Shown here in pieces: positions 26,801-36,781 of a stretch of DNA of 64,000 bases. The notes under the pieces were generated by a model. That model saw only the letters and a list, made by a program, of their open reading frames with translations, searched no databases and was not told where the DNA came from. Made by a program: the position numbers and the translations under genes. The DNA is taken from positions 434,001-498,000 of the forward strand of contig NC_013855.1 in the NCBI RefSeq assembly GCF_000010725.1. Direction: 5' to 3'. How positions within the stretch are numbered: position 1 is the stretch's first letter; every line of letters starts with the position of its first letter. The stretch is from Azospirillum sp. B510. Lineage in GTDB: Bacteria; Pseudomonadota; Alphaproteobacteria; Azospirillales; Azospirillaceae.

Positions 26801-28399
26801 ATGAAGCGCATCCTGCTGGGTGCCGGGCTCGGTATGGCCGCGGCGCTGGCGCTGTCGGCGCCGGCCCAGGCCGCGAAGACCCTTGTTTTTTGCTCCGAGG
26901 GCAGCCCTGAGAACTTCAGCCCGATGCTGAACACCACCAGCACCAGCTGGGACGTGGCGATGCCCGTCTACAACAACCTCGTGGAGTTCGAGCGCGGCGG
27001 CACCAAGGTGGTTCCCGGCCTCGCCGAATCCTGGACGATTTCCGACGACGGGCTGGTTTACACCTTCAAGCTGCGTCCCGGCGTCAAGTGGCATTCCAGC
27101 AATGACTTCAAGCCGACGCGTGACCTGACCGCCGACGACGTGATCTTCACGTTCGAGCGCCAGTGGAAGGCCGAGAACCCGTATCACAAGGTTTCCGGCG
27201 GGGCTTATGACTATTTCGCCGACATGGCGATGCCCAAGCTGTTGAAGTCGGTCGAGAAGATCGACGATCTGACGGTCAAGATCACGCTGAACGCCGTCGA
27301 GGCGCCGTTCCTGGCCAACCTTGGCATGCCCTTCATGTCGGTGATGTCCGCCGAATACGCCCAGGCGCTGCTGAAGAAGGGCACGCCGGAGAAGTTCGAC
27401 CAGGTTCCGGTCGGCACCGGCCCGTTCCAGTTCGTCGCCTACCAGAAGGACGCCGTCGTCCGTTACAAGGCGTTCGAGCAATATTGGGGCGGCAAGCAGC
27501 CGCTCGACAATCTCGTCTTCGCGATCACGCCCGACGCGGCGGTCCGTCTGGCCAAGCTGAAGGCCGGCGAATGCCAGGTCATGCCGTTCCCGAATCCGGC
27601 CGACGTCGACGCGATGAAGAAGGATGCCGGCATCGCCGTCCAGGAGCAGGAAGGCCTGAACGTCGGCTATGTCTCCTTCAACGTCACCAAGAAGCCGTTC
27701 GACGACGTGCGCGTCCGCCGCGCCGTCAGCATGGCGATCGACAAGAAGGCCATCGTCTCCGCGGTCTATCAGGCCGCCGGCGTCCCGGCCAAGAACCCGA
27801 TCCCGCCGACCATGTGGTCGTACAACGACGCGATCGAGGATTATCCGTATGACGGCGAGCGGGCGAAGAAGCTGCTCGCCGATGCCGGATATCCCAACGG
27901 CTTCGAGACCGATCTGTGGGCGATGCCGGTGCAGCGTCCCTACAACCCCAACGCCAAGCGCATCGCCGAGATGATGCAGGCCGATCTGGCGAAGGTCGGG
28001 ATCAAGGCGAAGATCGTTCAGTTCGAATGGGGTGAATACCGCAAGCGGATGCAGCAGGGCGAGCACCAGATGGGCATGCTCGGCTGGACCGGCGACAATG
28101 GCGATCCTGACAACTTCCTCTACACCCTGCTGGGTTGCGAGGCGGCGCGTCCGGGCGGCAACAACCTGTCCAAATGGTGCAACAAGGAGTTCGACGATCT
28201 CGTCGTCCAGGCCAAGCGCACCACCGACATCGCCGCGCGGACCAAGCTGTACGAGCAGGCGCAGGTCATCTTCAAGGAAGAGGCGCCCTGGTACACCATC
28301 GCCCATTCGGTGGTCTACATGGGCCTCGCCAAGAATGTGACCGGCTACAAGATGGACCCGTTCGGTCTCCATCGTTTCGACGGCGTCGATCTGAAGTGA
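26801..28399 (+). CDS. dppA: Dipeptide/peptide ABC transporter substrate-binding protein
   Basis: A 532-residue periplasmic binding protein (SBP_bac_5) with a Sec signal peptide (LGMAAALALSAPAQAAKTLV, cleavage near residue 24). The mature N-terminus TLVFCSEGSPENFSPMLNTT closely resembles DppA, including the early cysteine. It captures di- or oligopeptides for the DppBC permease. It is separated from dppB by 253 bp containing three hairpins, an arrangement that often raises the binding protein above the permease. Confidence 0.92.
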   Translation: MKRILLGAGLGMAAALALSAPAQAAKTLVFCSEGSPENFSPMLNTTSTSWDVAMPVYNNLVEFERGGTKVVPGLAESWTISDDGLVYTFKLRPGVKWHSSNDFKPTRDLTADDVIFTFERQWKAENPYHKVSGGAYDYFADMAMPKLLKSVEKIDDLTVKITLNAVEAPFLANLGMPFMSVMSAEYAQALLKKGTPEKFDQVPVGTGPFQFVAYQKDAVVRYKAFEQYWGGKQPLDNLVFAITPDAAVRLAKLKAGECQVMPFPNPADVDAMKKDAGIAVQEQEGLNVGYVSFNVTKKPFDDVRVRRAVSMAIDKKAIVSAVYQAAGVPAKNPIPPTMWSYNDAIEDYPYDGERAKKLLADAGYPNGFETDLWAMPVQRPYNPNAKRIAEMMQADLAKVGIKAKIVQFEWGEYRKRMQQGEHQMGMLGWTGDNGDPDNFLYTLLGCEAARPGGNNLSKWCNKEFDDLVVQAKRTTDIAARTKLYEQAQVIFKEEAPWYTIAHSVVYMGLAKNVTGYKMDPFGLHRFDGVDLK

Positions 28400-28404
28400 C
28401 GAGA

Positions 28405-28537
28405 CGCTCCCCTCCGCGTGGGCGGGGGAGCGCGGAACAGTGCCGCCGGTTGCGGGATTGGCGAACAATCCCGCAACCGGCCGATGAAGCCGGCCGATTA
28501 AGAATGACACCCCCTTTCCCGCGCGAGCGGGGAGGGG
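28405..28537. repeat. Array of three hairpins between dppA and dppB
   Basis: Hairpin 1 (28405-28432) has CGCTCCCC/GGGGAGCG arms. Hairpin 2 (28446-28480) is a perfect 14-bp stem CCGGTTGCGGGATT with a 7-nt loop. Hairpin 3 (28511-28537) pairs CCCCTTTCCCGC with GCGGGGAGGGG with one mismatch. None carries a T-run. They probably protect the dppA 3' end or partly block read-through. Confidence 0.6.
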
Positions 28538-28652
28538 GGATTGGTGGGGGCGGGTGCCCCTGACTGAACGGGGCGTTGCCAAGCCGGTGTTGCTGCCGGC
28601 CCAGCGCTCCGTTCCGGTTTTCGCAGCAGTTTTAAAAAATGAGTGCCCGTCG

Positions 28653-29663
28653 ATGCTTCGCTTCATCCTGACGCGGGTGAGCTTGGTGATTCCGACCTTT
28701 CTCGGCATCACCTTTCTGACCTTCATCCTGATCCGGCTGGTTCCCGGCGACCCCATCGAGGTGCGCGTCGGTGAACGGGGCATCGCGCCCGAACGGCTGG
28801 CCGCGTTCCGCCACGAACTCGGTCTCGATCAACCGCTGTGGAAGCAGTTCCTCGACTATGTCGGCAACGTGATCCATGGTGATTTCGGCCTGTCGCTGAT
28901 CACCCACAATCCGGTGCTGAGCGAATTCCTCACCCTGTTCCCGGCGACGCTGGAACTGGCGCTCTGCGCCATGCTGTTCGCGACGCTGATCGGGCTGCCG
29001 GCCGGCATCCTGGCGGCGGTGAAGCGCGGGTCGCTGTTCGACCATGGCGTGATGGGGGTCAGCCTGACCGGCTATTCGATGCCGATCTTCTGGTGGGGCC
29101 TGCTGCTGATCCTGTTCTTCTCGGTCGCGCTGGGCTGGACCCCGGTGTCGGGCCGCCTGGATCTGGTCTATTACGTGGAGCCGGTGACCGGCTTCATGCT
29201 GATCGACACGCTGATGGCCGGCGATTACGACGCCTTCCGCTCGGCGCTCGGCCATCTCGTGCTGCCGACCATCGTGCTCGGCACCGTGCCGTTGGCCGTG
29301 GTGGCGCGCATGACGCGGTCGGCCATGCTGGAGGTGCTGGGCGAGGATTACATCCGCACCGCCCGCGCCAAGGGGCTGGACAGCGGCCGGGTCATCGGCA
29401 TGCATGCGCTGCGCAACGCGCTGATCCCTGTGGTCACCGTCATCGGCCTCCAGGTCGGCACGCTGCTGGGCGGCGCCATCCTGACCGAAACCATCTTCTC
29501 CTGGCCGGGTGTCGGCAAATGGCTGATCGAATCGATCAACCGCCGCGACTATCCGGCCCTGCAGGGCGGTGTCCTGCTGATCGCCACCTCGGTGATCCTG
29601 GTCAATCTGCTGGTGGACGTGCTCTACGGCGTCCTCAACCCCCGCATCCGTCACGCGCGGTGA
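28653..29663 (+). CDS. dppB: Dipeptide ABC transporter permease
   Basis: A 336-residue inner-membrane permease with about six helices (MLRFILTRVSLVIPTFLGIT first). The BPD_transp_1 coupling loop is EDYIRTARAKGLDSGRVIGM near residue 230, followed by ALRNALIPVVT. Length matches E. coli DppB (339). The frame is open 33 codons upstream through the hairpin region; ATG 28653 starts the conserved first helix. It is the first of four tightly spaced transport genes. Confidence 0.93.
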   Translation: MLRFILTRVSLVIPTFLGITFLTFILIRLVPGDPIEVRVGERGIAPERLAAFRHELGLDQPLWKQFLDYVGNVIHGDFGLSLITHNPVLSEFLTLFPATLELALCAMLFATLIGLPAGILAAVKRGSLFDHGVMGVSLTGYSMPIFWWGLLLILFFSVALGWTPVSGRLDLVYYVEPVTGFMLIDTLMAGDYDAFRSALGHLVLPTIVLGTVPLAVVARMTRSAMLEVLGEDYIRTARAKGLDSGRVIGMHALRNALIPVVTVIGLQVGTLLGGAILTETIFSWPGVGKWLIESINRRDYPALQGGVLLIATSVILVNLLVDVLYGVLNPRIRHAR

Positions 29664-29672
29664 GGCCAATCC

Positions 29673-30584
29673 ATGTCCACTGAACTCTCGACCAACGCAG
29701 AGCCGGCCGTCACGGTGTCGCGTCCGCCGCACCCGCTGACCGAGTTCTGGTATCACTTCAAGCAGAACAAGGGCGCGCTGGCCGGTCTGGTGGTGATCCT
29801 GCTGATCGCGCTGGTCGCCCTCTTCGCCGGCGTCATCGCCCCCCATGATCCCGACATCCAATATCGCGAGGCGATCCTGGCGCCGCCGGTCTGGCAGGCG
29901 GGCGGAAGCTGGAGCTTCATCCTGGGCACCGACGACATCGGCCGCGACATGCTGTCCCGCCTGATGTATGGCGCGCGGCTGTCGATGATGATCGGCCTGA
30001 TCGTCGTCACCCTGTCGCTGGCCGTCGGGCTGGGTCTGGGGCTGGTCGCCGGATTCTTCGGCGGCATGGCCGACGTCCTGATCATGCGCGCCATGGACAT
30101 CCTGCTGGCGCTGCCCTCGCTGCTGCTGGCGGTGGTGGTGGCCGCCATCCTCGGGCCGGGGCTGGTGAACGCCATGCTGGCGGTGTCGGTGGTGGTGATC
30201 CCGCACTATGCCCGCCTGACCCGCGCCGCCGTGCTGGCGGAGGTGAACAAGGATTACGTCGTCGCCTCGCGCGTCGCCGGGGCCGGACCGCTGCGCCTGA
30301 TGCTGATCGTCGTGCTGCCGAACTGCGTGGCGCCGCTGATCGTGCAGGCGACGTTGGGCTTCTCCACCGCCATCCTGGACGCGGCGGCCCTGGGCTTCCT
30401 CGGCCTCGGCGCGCAGCCGCCGACGCCGGAATGGGGCACCATGCTGGCCTCCTCGCTCCAGTTCCTCCAGCGCGCGCCCTGGGTCGTGACCTGGCCCGGC
30501 ATCGCCATCCTGGTGACCGTGCTCGCCTTCAACCTGTTGGGCGACGGTCTCCGCGACGCGCTCGACCCCAAGCTGAAACGTTGA
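29673..30584 (+). CDS. dppC: Dipeptide ABC transporter permease
   Basis: A 303-residue partner permease. It has the OppC/DppC N-terminal helix ([20 protein letters not shown] near residue 22), the [20 protein letters not shown] motif near 90 and the coupling loop [20 protein letters not shown] near 190. It starts 9 bp after dppB. Confidence 0.93.
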   Translation: MSTELSTNAEPAVTVSRPPHPLTEFWYHFKQNKGALAGLVVILLIALVALFAGVIAPHDPDIQYREAILAPPVWQAGGSWSFILGTDDIGRDMLSRLMYGARLSMMIGLIVVTLSLAVGLGLGLVAGFFGGMADVLIMRAMDILLALPSLLLAVVVAAILGPGLVNAMLAVSVVVIPHYARLTRAAVLAEVNKDYVVASRVAGAGPLRLMLIVVLPNCVAPLIVQATLGFSTAILDAAALGFLGLGAQPPTPEWGTMLASSLQFLQRAPWVVTWPGIAILVTVLAFNLLGDGLRDALDPKLKR

Positions 30585-30588
30585 CCTC

Positions 30589-31577
30589 ATGCCTCTTCTC
30601 GACATCAAGAACCTGTCGGTCGAGTTCACCACCCGCGCCGGCACCTTCCGCGCGGTGGATGGCATCGACCTGACCGTGGACGAGGGCGAGGTCGTCGGCA
30701 TCGTCGGCGAATCCGGCTCCGGCAAGTCCGTCACCTCGCTGGCCGTGATGGGGCTTCTCGGCTCCAACGGCCGGGTGGTCGCCGACCGGATGATGTTCGC
30801 CGGCCGGGACCTGCTGACCATGCCCGCCGCCCAGCGCCGGAAGATCACCGGCAAGGACGTCGCCATGGTCTTCCAGGAGCCGATGACCAGCCTCAACCCC
30901 TGCTTCACCGTCGGTTTCCAGATCATGGAGACCCTGCGCGTGCATGAGGGGCTGTCCGGCAAGGCGCTGCGCAACCGCGCCATCGCGCTTCTGGAGCAGG
31001 TCGGCATCCCGGCGCCGGAAACCCGGCTGTCGGCCTTCCCGCACCAGCTGTCGGGCGGCATGAACCAGCGCGTGATGATCGCCATCGCCATCGCCTGCAA
31101 TCCGCGCCTGTTGGTGGCGGACGAGCCGACAACGGCGCTCGACGTCACCATCCAGAAGCAGATCCTCGATTTGCTGGTCCAGTTGCAGCGCGAGCGCGGC
31201 ATGGCGCTGATCCTGATCACTCATGACATGGGCGTGGTGGCGGAGACGGCCCAGCGCGTCGTCGTCATGTATGCCGGCCAGGTGGCGGAGACGCGGCCGG
31301 TCCATTCCCTGTTCGAGCGGCCGCGCCACCCCTATACCGGCGCCCTGCTCGACGCCCTGCCGGAACGGGCGCTGGGCAAGCGCCGGCTGCCGACCATCCC
31401 CGGCATGGTGCCGGGCATCGCCGACCGGCCGGCCGGCTGCCTGTTCAGCCCGCGTTGCCGGTTCGCCGATGTCCGTTGCCGCGCCGAACGTCCGGCCCTG
31501 TCCGATGTCGATGACGGGCGGGCGCGCTGTTTCTACCCGCTGCCGGACGGCCATCCCGCCGCCGGGGAGGCGCTGTG

Positions 31578-31578
<1 letters not shown>
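30589..31578 (+). CDS. dppD: Dipeptide ABC transporter ATPase
   Basis: A 329-residue ATPase with Walker A GESGSGKS (residues 40-47), signature LSGGMNQRV, and Walker [15 protein letters not shown]. The C-terminal oligopeptide/dipeptide extension has four cysteines in the pattern C-x5-C-x6-C ([14 protein letters not shown]) plus a later Cys. In related DppD proteins this region can hold a 4Fe-4S cluster. It begins 4 bp after dppC and its stop overlaps the dppF start. Confidence 0.93.
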
Positions 31579-32603
<1,025 letters not shown>

Positions 32604-32688
32604 GCGGGTTTCCGCCACGGCCGCTCTTGCGGCGGCCGGGCTATCTTTGGTCCACTGCTGCGACTTCCCTGTCGACGGAGTCCGCAGC

Positions 32689-33642
32689 ATGGCCCGCCTT
32701 TCCCTCGCAACCCTCTGCCTGCCGCTCCTGCTCGCCGTCGCCGGTCCGGCGGAGGCCGCCAGCTTCGACTGCGCCCAGGCCCGCAGCGCCGAGGAAAAGC
32801 TGATCTGCTCGACCCCGCCGCTCGACGCCGCCGATGCGGCGATGGGGAGCGCCTACAAGGCGTTGCTCGGCGATCTGGCGGCGGACGAGGCGGGGCGGGG
32901 CTTCGCCCGTGCCGAACAGCGGGCCTGGAGCCAGCGGCGGAACCGCGCCTGCGGCTTCGGCCTGCCGGCGGGGGTGGAGCCGGAGAGCGGATACGACAAC
33001 CCGGCCGACTGTCTGCGGGCGGAAACCGAGCGGCGCGCCGGGCAGCTTGCCGCCCTGCGGGCCGATCCGGCGCTCGGCGCGCGCCTGCGGACCGTCGTGA
33101 CGACCGAGGGCAAGCCGGGCGGCAAGGTCCATATCCGCGCCGAGCGGCCTGAGGTCGCAGACCCCGCCTATCCGGGGGCGGCGGCCTTCAACGAGGCGGC
33201 GCGCCGCTTCGTCGACGACGAAACCGCTGCGTTCCGGAAATCCTCGACCGATCTGCCCGAGGGGATGGAGGCCGAACTGCTGCTGACGGCGGATGTCCAT
33301 GTGGCCGCCCCCGGTCTGCTGTCGGTCCAGTTCCACGGAGAAGGGGTGCAGGGCAATGGCTTCCGCTATGCGGCGGGGCTGACGGTCGATCTTCGGCGCG
33401 GACGGGTGCCGACCCTGGCGCAGATGTTCGGCGACGGTCCCTGGCTGAAGACCGCGATCGCCGCGTGCCGGACGGCGCTGGCATCGGACTCCGATCTGAG
33501 GACGGAGTGCGACGGTCCCGATCTGCGGGAGGCGCGCGGCTGGCGCTTCGAAGCCGGGCGGGCGGTCGTGACGCTGCTGCTGCCGGGCAAGGAGCTGCGG
33601 GAGATCGCGGTTCCCTGGTCTCCGTCCATGGCGTCGCGCTGA
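32689..33642 (+). CDS. Exported LprI-like (DUF1311) protein
   Basis: A 317-residue exported protein with signal peptide LATLCLPLLLAVAGPAEAAS (cleavage near residue 24). The N-terminal module (FDCAQARSAEEKLICSTPPLDAADAAM through the next Cys pair) matches the lysozyme-inhibitor LprI/DUF1311 pattern, with conserved cysteines near 27 and 38 and later Cys for disulfides. The C-terminal half resembles DUF3298/RsiV-type domains, which bind lysozyme in some proteins. A role in defence against muramidases is therefore possible but is inferred from family only. Confidence 0.7.
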   Translation: MARLSLATLCLPLLLAVAGPAEAASFDCAQARSAEEKLICSTPPLDAADAAMGSAYKALLGDLAADEAGRGFARAEQRAWSQRRNRACGFGLPAGVEPESGYDNPADCLRAETERRAGQLAALRADPALGARLRTVVTTEGKPGGKVHIRAERPEVADPAYPGAAAFNEAARRFVDDETAAFRKSSTDLPEGMEAELLLTADVHVAAPGLLSVQFHGEGVQGNGFRYAAGLTVDLRRGRVPTLAQMFGDGPWLKTAIAACRTALASDSDLRTECDGPDLREARGWRFEAGRAVVTLLLPGKELREIAVPWSPSMASR

Positions 33643-33739
33643 CGGGAGGGGAGATCAGGCGGCTGTTGAGTATGGCGGCGGTCTTCTTTACGGTGCGCCC
33701 GATTCGTTCCTCAGCCGTCCTATCAGGGAGAGAGCCGCC

Positions 33740-34228
33740 ATGCCGTCGTTCGACATCGTGTCCAAGACGGACGTCCACGAGATCGACAACGCCATCGCCG
33801 GCGTCCGTCGCGAGATCGAGACCCGTTTCGACTTCAAGGGCTCGAAATGCACGGTCGAGCGGACCGAGAACGAGATGGTTCTGCTGGCCGACGACGCCAC
33901 CAAGCTGGAGCAGATGCAGGAGCTGCTGCGGGTCCATGTGACCCGCCGCAAGCTCGATGCCGCCGCCCTCGATTTCTCCGCCAAGCCGGAGCGGGCGGCG
34001 GGCGACGCGCTGCGCCATACCATCACCATCAAGCAGGGCATCGCCCAGGATCTGGCGAAGACCATCGTCAAAGGGATCAAGGACAGCAAGATGAAGGTCC
34101 AGGTCTCGATCCAGGGCGACGAGCTGCGGGTGACGGGCAAGAAGCGCGACGACCTCCAGGACGCCATCGCCCTGGTCAAGCGCATGGGCATCGAGCAGCC
34201 GTTGCAGTACCAGAATTTCCGCGACTGA
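33740..34228 (+). CDS. yajQ: YajQ-family nucleotide-binding protein
   Basis: 162 residues, the family's usual length, covering the whole DUF520/YajQ fold of two RNP-like domains (MPSFDIVSKTDVHEIDNAIA at the start, KKRDDLQDAIALVKRM near the end). YajQ proteins bind nucleotides, and a Xanthomonas member is a cyclic-di-GMP effector that modulates a transcription factor. Whether that applies here is unknown. A GGGAGAGA ribosome-binding site precedes the ATG. Confidence 0.94.
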   Translation: MPSFDIVSKTDVHEIDNAIAGVRREIETRFDFKGSKCTVERTENEMVLLADDATKLEQMQELLRVHVTRRKLDAAALDFSAKPERAAGDALRHTITIKQGIAQDLAKTIVKGIKDSKMKVQVSIQGDELRVTGKKRDDLQDAIALVKRMGIEQPLQYQNFRD

Positions 34229-34273
34229 CCGGACAGGCCCGGCCGGCGGAAGGCAGCCCGGCTGGGCAAGCCT

Positions 34274-34317
34274 TGCCGGGCGGCTGGGAATCTTCTGCCG
34301 GGCGGCTGGGAATTTTT
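34274..34317. repeat. 22-bp tandem repeat, two units
   Basis: The unit starting TGCCGGGCGGCTGGGAAT is repeated once with a 22-bp period (34274-34295 and 34296-34317, two mismatches) downstream of yajQ. The second copy ends in TTTTTT. The function is unknown. Confidence 0.6.
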
Positions 34318-34432
34318 TGCCGGTCAAATGGTCGCAGGGGTGGTTCCGGCCCTTGCGATCCGCCGATTGCGCTGATGGCGTGATTTTTGCCTGTATCCTG
34401 ACGGTTCGCCACAAACCGCAGGGACCGACCCC

Positions 34433-34840
34433 ATGTCGATGATGGCCAACAGCGAGGCCACGCAAGCCATGCGCATCCGGGCGGAAGACGTCCTGGAGCG
34501 CAAAGGGGCGCCCGCGTCCCGGCAGGCGGGTGCGCTGGCCGGTCAGTTCGCGGCGATGCTGGAAACCCTCAACGGGGTGGGGGAGGCGGGTGCGTCGGGC
34601 ACCGATGGCGCCGGGGTGGTGCCGAACGCCCAGCCCTCGGTCCGTCTCGGCGTCGGTGCCGTCACCTTGTTCGCGCAGGACGAGGGGCAGGGCGCGGCCG
34701 GCACGGACCCGACCTCTCCGGTGCCCGACCCGCAGGACCCCGCGACGGCGATGCAGGTGGTGGACAGCGCCATACAGAATGGTAATGGCGCCAATTTCCG
34801 CTGGCTGACCACCCTGCTGACACAGAACTCCGCCGCTTGA
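34433..34840 (+). CDS. Hypothetical protein, low complexity, unknown function
   Basis: A 135-residue protein starting MSMMANSEATQAMRIRAEDV. The middle is rich in Gly, Ala, Asp and Pro and the C-terminus is a short amphipathic helix (NFRWLTTLLTQNSAA). No signal peptide or membrane segment is visible and no family was recognised. It converges with another small gene 40 bp away. Composition fits the genome, but the ribosome-binding site is only moderate. Confidence 0.6.
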   Translation: MSMMANSEATQAMRIRAEDVLERKGAPASRQAGALAGQFAAMLETLNGVGEAGASGTDGAGVVPNAQPSVRLGVGAVTLFAQDEGQGAAGTDPTSPVPDPQDPATAMQVVDSAIQNGNGANFRWLTTLLTQNSAA

Positions 34841-34880
34841 TGTCCTGGCGGCCTGAGCCTCCCCAGGCCGGCCAGGCGAT

Positions 34881-35099
34881 TTAGAAACCCCGACCGAACT
34901 CGGCCCAGGACAGGGCGACGTCCGCCGACTCCGGCTTGCCGCGCCCGCCGCCGCCATGGCGGGTTCGCAGACTGGCGAACAGGTCCGGCAGGGTGATCTG
35001 CGGCAGTGCCGGGGCAAGTGCCGCCCCGGCCGGGGCGAAGCCGGCCGGCGCCAGGGTGGCGGAGCCGGCGAAGAGGCGGGTCAGGATGCTGGACATCAT
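34881..35099 (-). CDS. Small hypothetical protein (72 aa)
   Basis: 72 residues from MMSSILTRLFAGSATLAPAG to the stop, Ala/Pro-rich in the middle and Gly-rich near residue 50. AGGGGA lies about 6 bp upstream of the ATG pair. It diverges from the OxlT-like gene across the operator region 35188-35362. No family was recognised. It could be spurious, but start signal and strand context make it worth keeping. Confidence 0.45.
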   Translation of the reverse strand: MMSSILTRLFAGSATLAPAGFAPAGAALAPALPQITLPDLFASLRTRHGGGGRGKPESADVALSWAEFGRGF

Positions 35100-35187
35100 G
35101 CGGTTTCCCCTGGCTGTGGCGCCGCTTGCCGGCGCCCTGGACATGGGAAGAGCATGCGCCCGCTCCCGCGCCGCAACAAGATATCCT

Positions 35188-35362
35188 GTATACCAGATAC
35201 CGTATTTCAAATATGTGTGCGCCGCATGGCTCGGCCTTGTCAGAAATGTTCGCAAGACAAGCAATCCGCGCATGCCTGCTGATCCAAAAGAACGAGCCTT
35301 TTCAACGCATTCCACGATGTGGAAAAGAATTACGCATTCCGTATCTGGTATTTGGAATACGG
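35188..35362. promoter_or_regulatory. oxlT: Two candidate GntR operators upstream of oxlT
   Basis: Site 1 (35188-35198) is GTATACCAGAT, the exact complement of ATCTGGTATAC found upstream of gntR-oxc. The overlapping ATACCGTAT (35197-35205) also recurs there at 5941-5949. Site 2 (35339-35362) is CCGTAT-N12-ATACGG and contains ATCTGGTAT at 35343-35351. Sites 1 and 2 share GTATCTGGTAT. The region is clearly more AT-rich than its flanks. Confidence 0.55.
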
Positions 35363-35472
35363 ATTGTTGAGGAGCACAGTCATGTTCGAACGGCGCGTGA
35401 GGCGGGTGCGAGGCGGATGGACCGTCGCGCCCCGCGGAGTCCGCGCCCCCACGCTCAACGGGACTTTGGGGC

Positions 35473-36768
35473 ATGACCACAGAGACGACCGAAGACCGCG
35501 GTCTTCTGAACAACAAATGGTTCCAGCTCAGCGTCGGCCTGCTGTGCATGGCGATGATCGCGAACCTGCAATATGGCTGGACGCTGTTCGTCGATCCCAT
35601 CGATGCCAAGCATGGCTGGGGACGCGCGGCGATCCAGATCGCCTTTTCCATCTTCGTCTTCACCGAAACCTGGCTGGTCCCGGTCGAAGGCTGGTTCGTC
35701 GACCGCTACGGCCCCCAGGTGGTGGTGCTGGTCGGCAGCCTGCTGGTCGGCGGCTCCTGGGTGATCGACAGCCAGGCCTCGTCGCTGCCGATGCTCTACA
35801 CCGCGGCGGTGATCTCCGGCATCGGCGCCGGCTGCGTCTATGGCACCTGCGTCGGCAACGCGCTGAAATGGTTCCCGCAGCAGCGCGGTCTGGCCGCGGG
35901 CGTCACCGCCGCCGGCTTCGGCGCCGGTGCCGGCGCCACGGTCATTCCGATCGCCAACATGATCGCCAGCCAGGGGTACGAGCAGGCCTTCCTGGTCTTC
36001 GGCATCGGCCAGGGCGTGGTGATCTTCGTGCTGTCCTTCTTCCTGCGCAAGGCGCCGAAGTCGAGCGGGCCGGTGCGCAGGAGCGGGCTGGCCCAGACCA
36101 AGGTCGATCATCCGCCGGGCCGCGTCATCCGCACGCCGGTGTTCTGGCTGCTCTATGTGATGTTCGTGATGGTGGCCTCCGGCGGCCTGATGGCGGCGGC
36201 CCAGATCGCGCCGATCGCCCACGACTTCCAGGTCGCCGATTCGCCGATCAACATGTTCGGCCTGATCCTGCCGGCGCTGACGCTGGCGATCTCGATCGAC
36301 CGGGTGCTGGACGGCGCCGGGCGGCCCTTCTTCGGCTGGGTGTCCGACCGCATCGGCCGTGAGAACACCATGTTCATCGCCTTCAGCATCGCCGCCATCG
36401 CCATCGTGCTGGTGACCCAGCTCGGCCGCAACCCGGTGATGTTCGTGATCTTCACCGCGATGTTCTTCTGCGTCTTCGGAGAGATCTACAGCCTGTTTCC
36501 GGCCACCGCCGGCGACACCTTCGGCTCGAAGTTCGCGGCGACCAACGCCGGCATGCTCTACACCGCCAAGGGCACGGCGGCGCTGCTGGTTCCGCTCAGC
36601 AGCATCATCGCCAGCCATTTCGGGTGGCACGCCGTGTTCTACATCGCCGCCAGCTTCAACCTGGTGGCCGCCGTGCTGGCGCTGTTCGTCCTGAAGCCGC
36701 TGCGCGCGGCCTTCATCCAGGCCGATGATTACGGGGTGCAGGCGGCTCCCGTCACCGTGGAACGCTGA
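35473..36768 (+). CDS. oxlT: OxlT-like oxalate/formate antiporter (MFS)
   Basis: A 431-residue major facilitator with twelve helices, similar in layout to oxalate:formate antiporters. The opening NNKWFQLSVGLLCMAMIANL and QYGWTLFVDPIDAKHGWGRA resembles OxlT-type sequences. The AAGVTAAGFGAGAGATVIPI motif is in helices 4-5. A lysine near residue 346 (NAGMLYTAKGTAALLVPLSS) matches the essential Lys355 of Oxalobacter OxlT in helix 11. It would import oxalate in exchange for formate made by Oxc/Frc, 29 kb away. ATG 35473 lacks a clear ribosome-binding site. A stronger one (GAGGAG, 35369-35374) precedes an out-of-frame ATG at 35382. Confidence 0.85.
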   Translation: MTTETTEDRGLLNNKWFQLSVGLLCMAMIANLQYGWTLFVDPIDAKHGWGRAAIQIAFSIFVFTETWLVPVEGWFVDRYGPQVVVLVGSLLVGGSWVIDSQASSLPMLYTAAVISGIGAGCVYGTCVGNALKWFPQQRGLAAGVTAAGFGAGAGATVIPIANMIASQGYEQAFLVFGIGQGVVIFVLSFFLRKAPKSSGPVRRSGLAQTKVDHPPGRVIRTPVFWLLYVMFVMVASGGLMAAAQIAPIAHDFQVADSPINMFGLILPALTLAISIDRVLDGAGRPFFGWVSDRIGRENTMFIAFSIAAIAIVLVTQLGRNPVMFVIFTAMFFCVFGEIYSLFPATAGDTFGSKFAATNAGMLYTAKGTAALLVPLSSIIASHFGWHAVFYIAASFNLVAAVLALFVLKPLRAAFIQADDYGVQAAPVTVER

Positions 36769-36781
36769 CGGCGGGCCTCCT

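Noticed and set aside
35382..36362. Long open frame starting at a well-placed ATG and overlapping oxlT in +1
   Set aside because: Past the leader it is an arginine-rich shadow of the OxlT codons. Only the start signal itself was kept as a finding.
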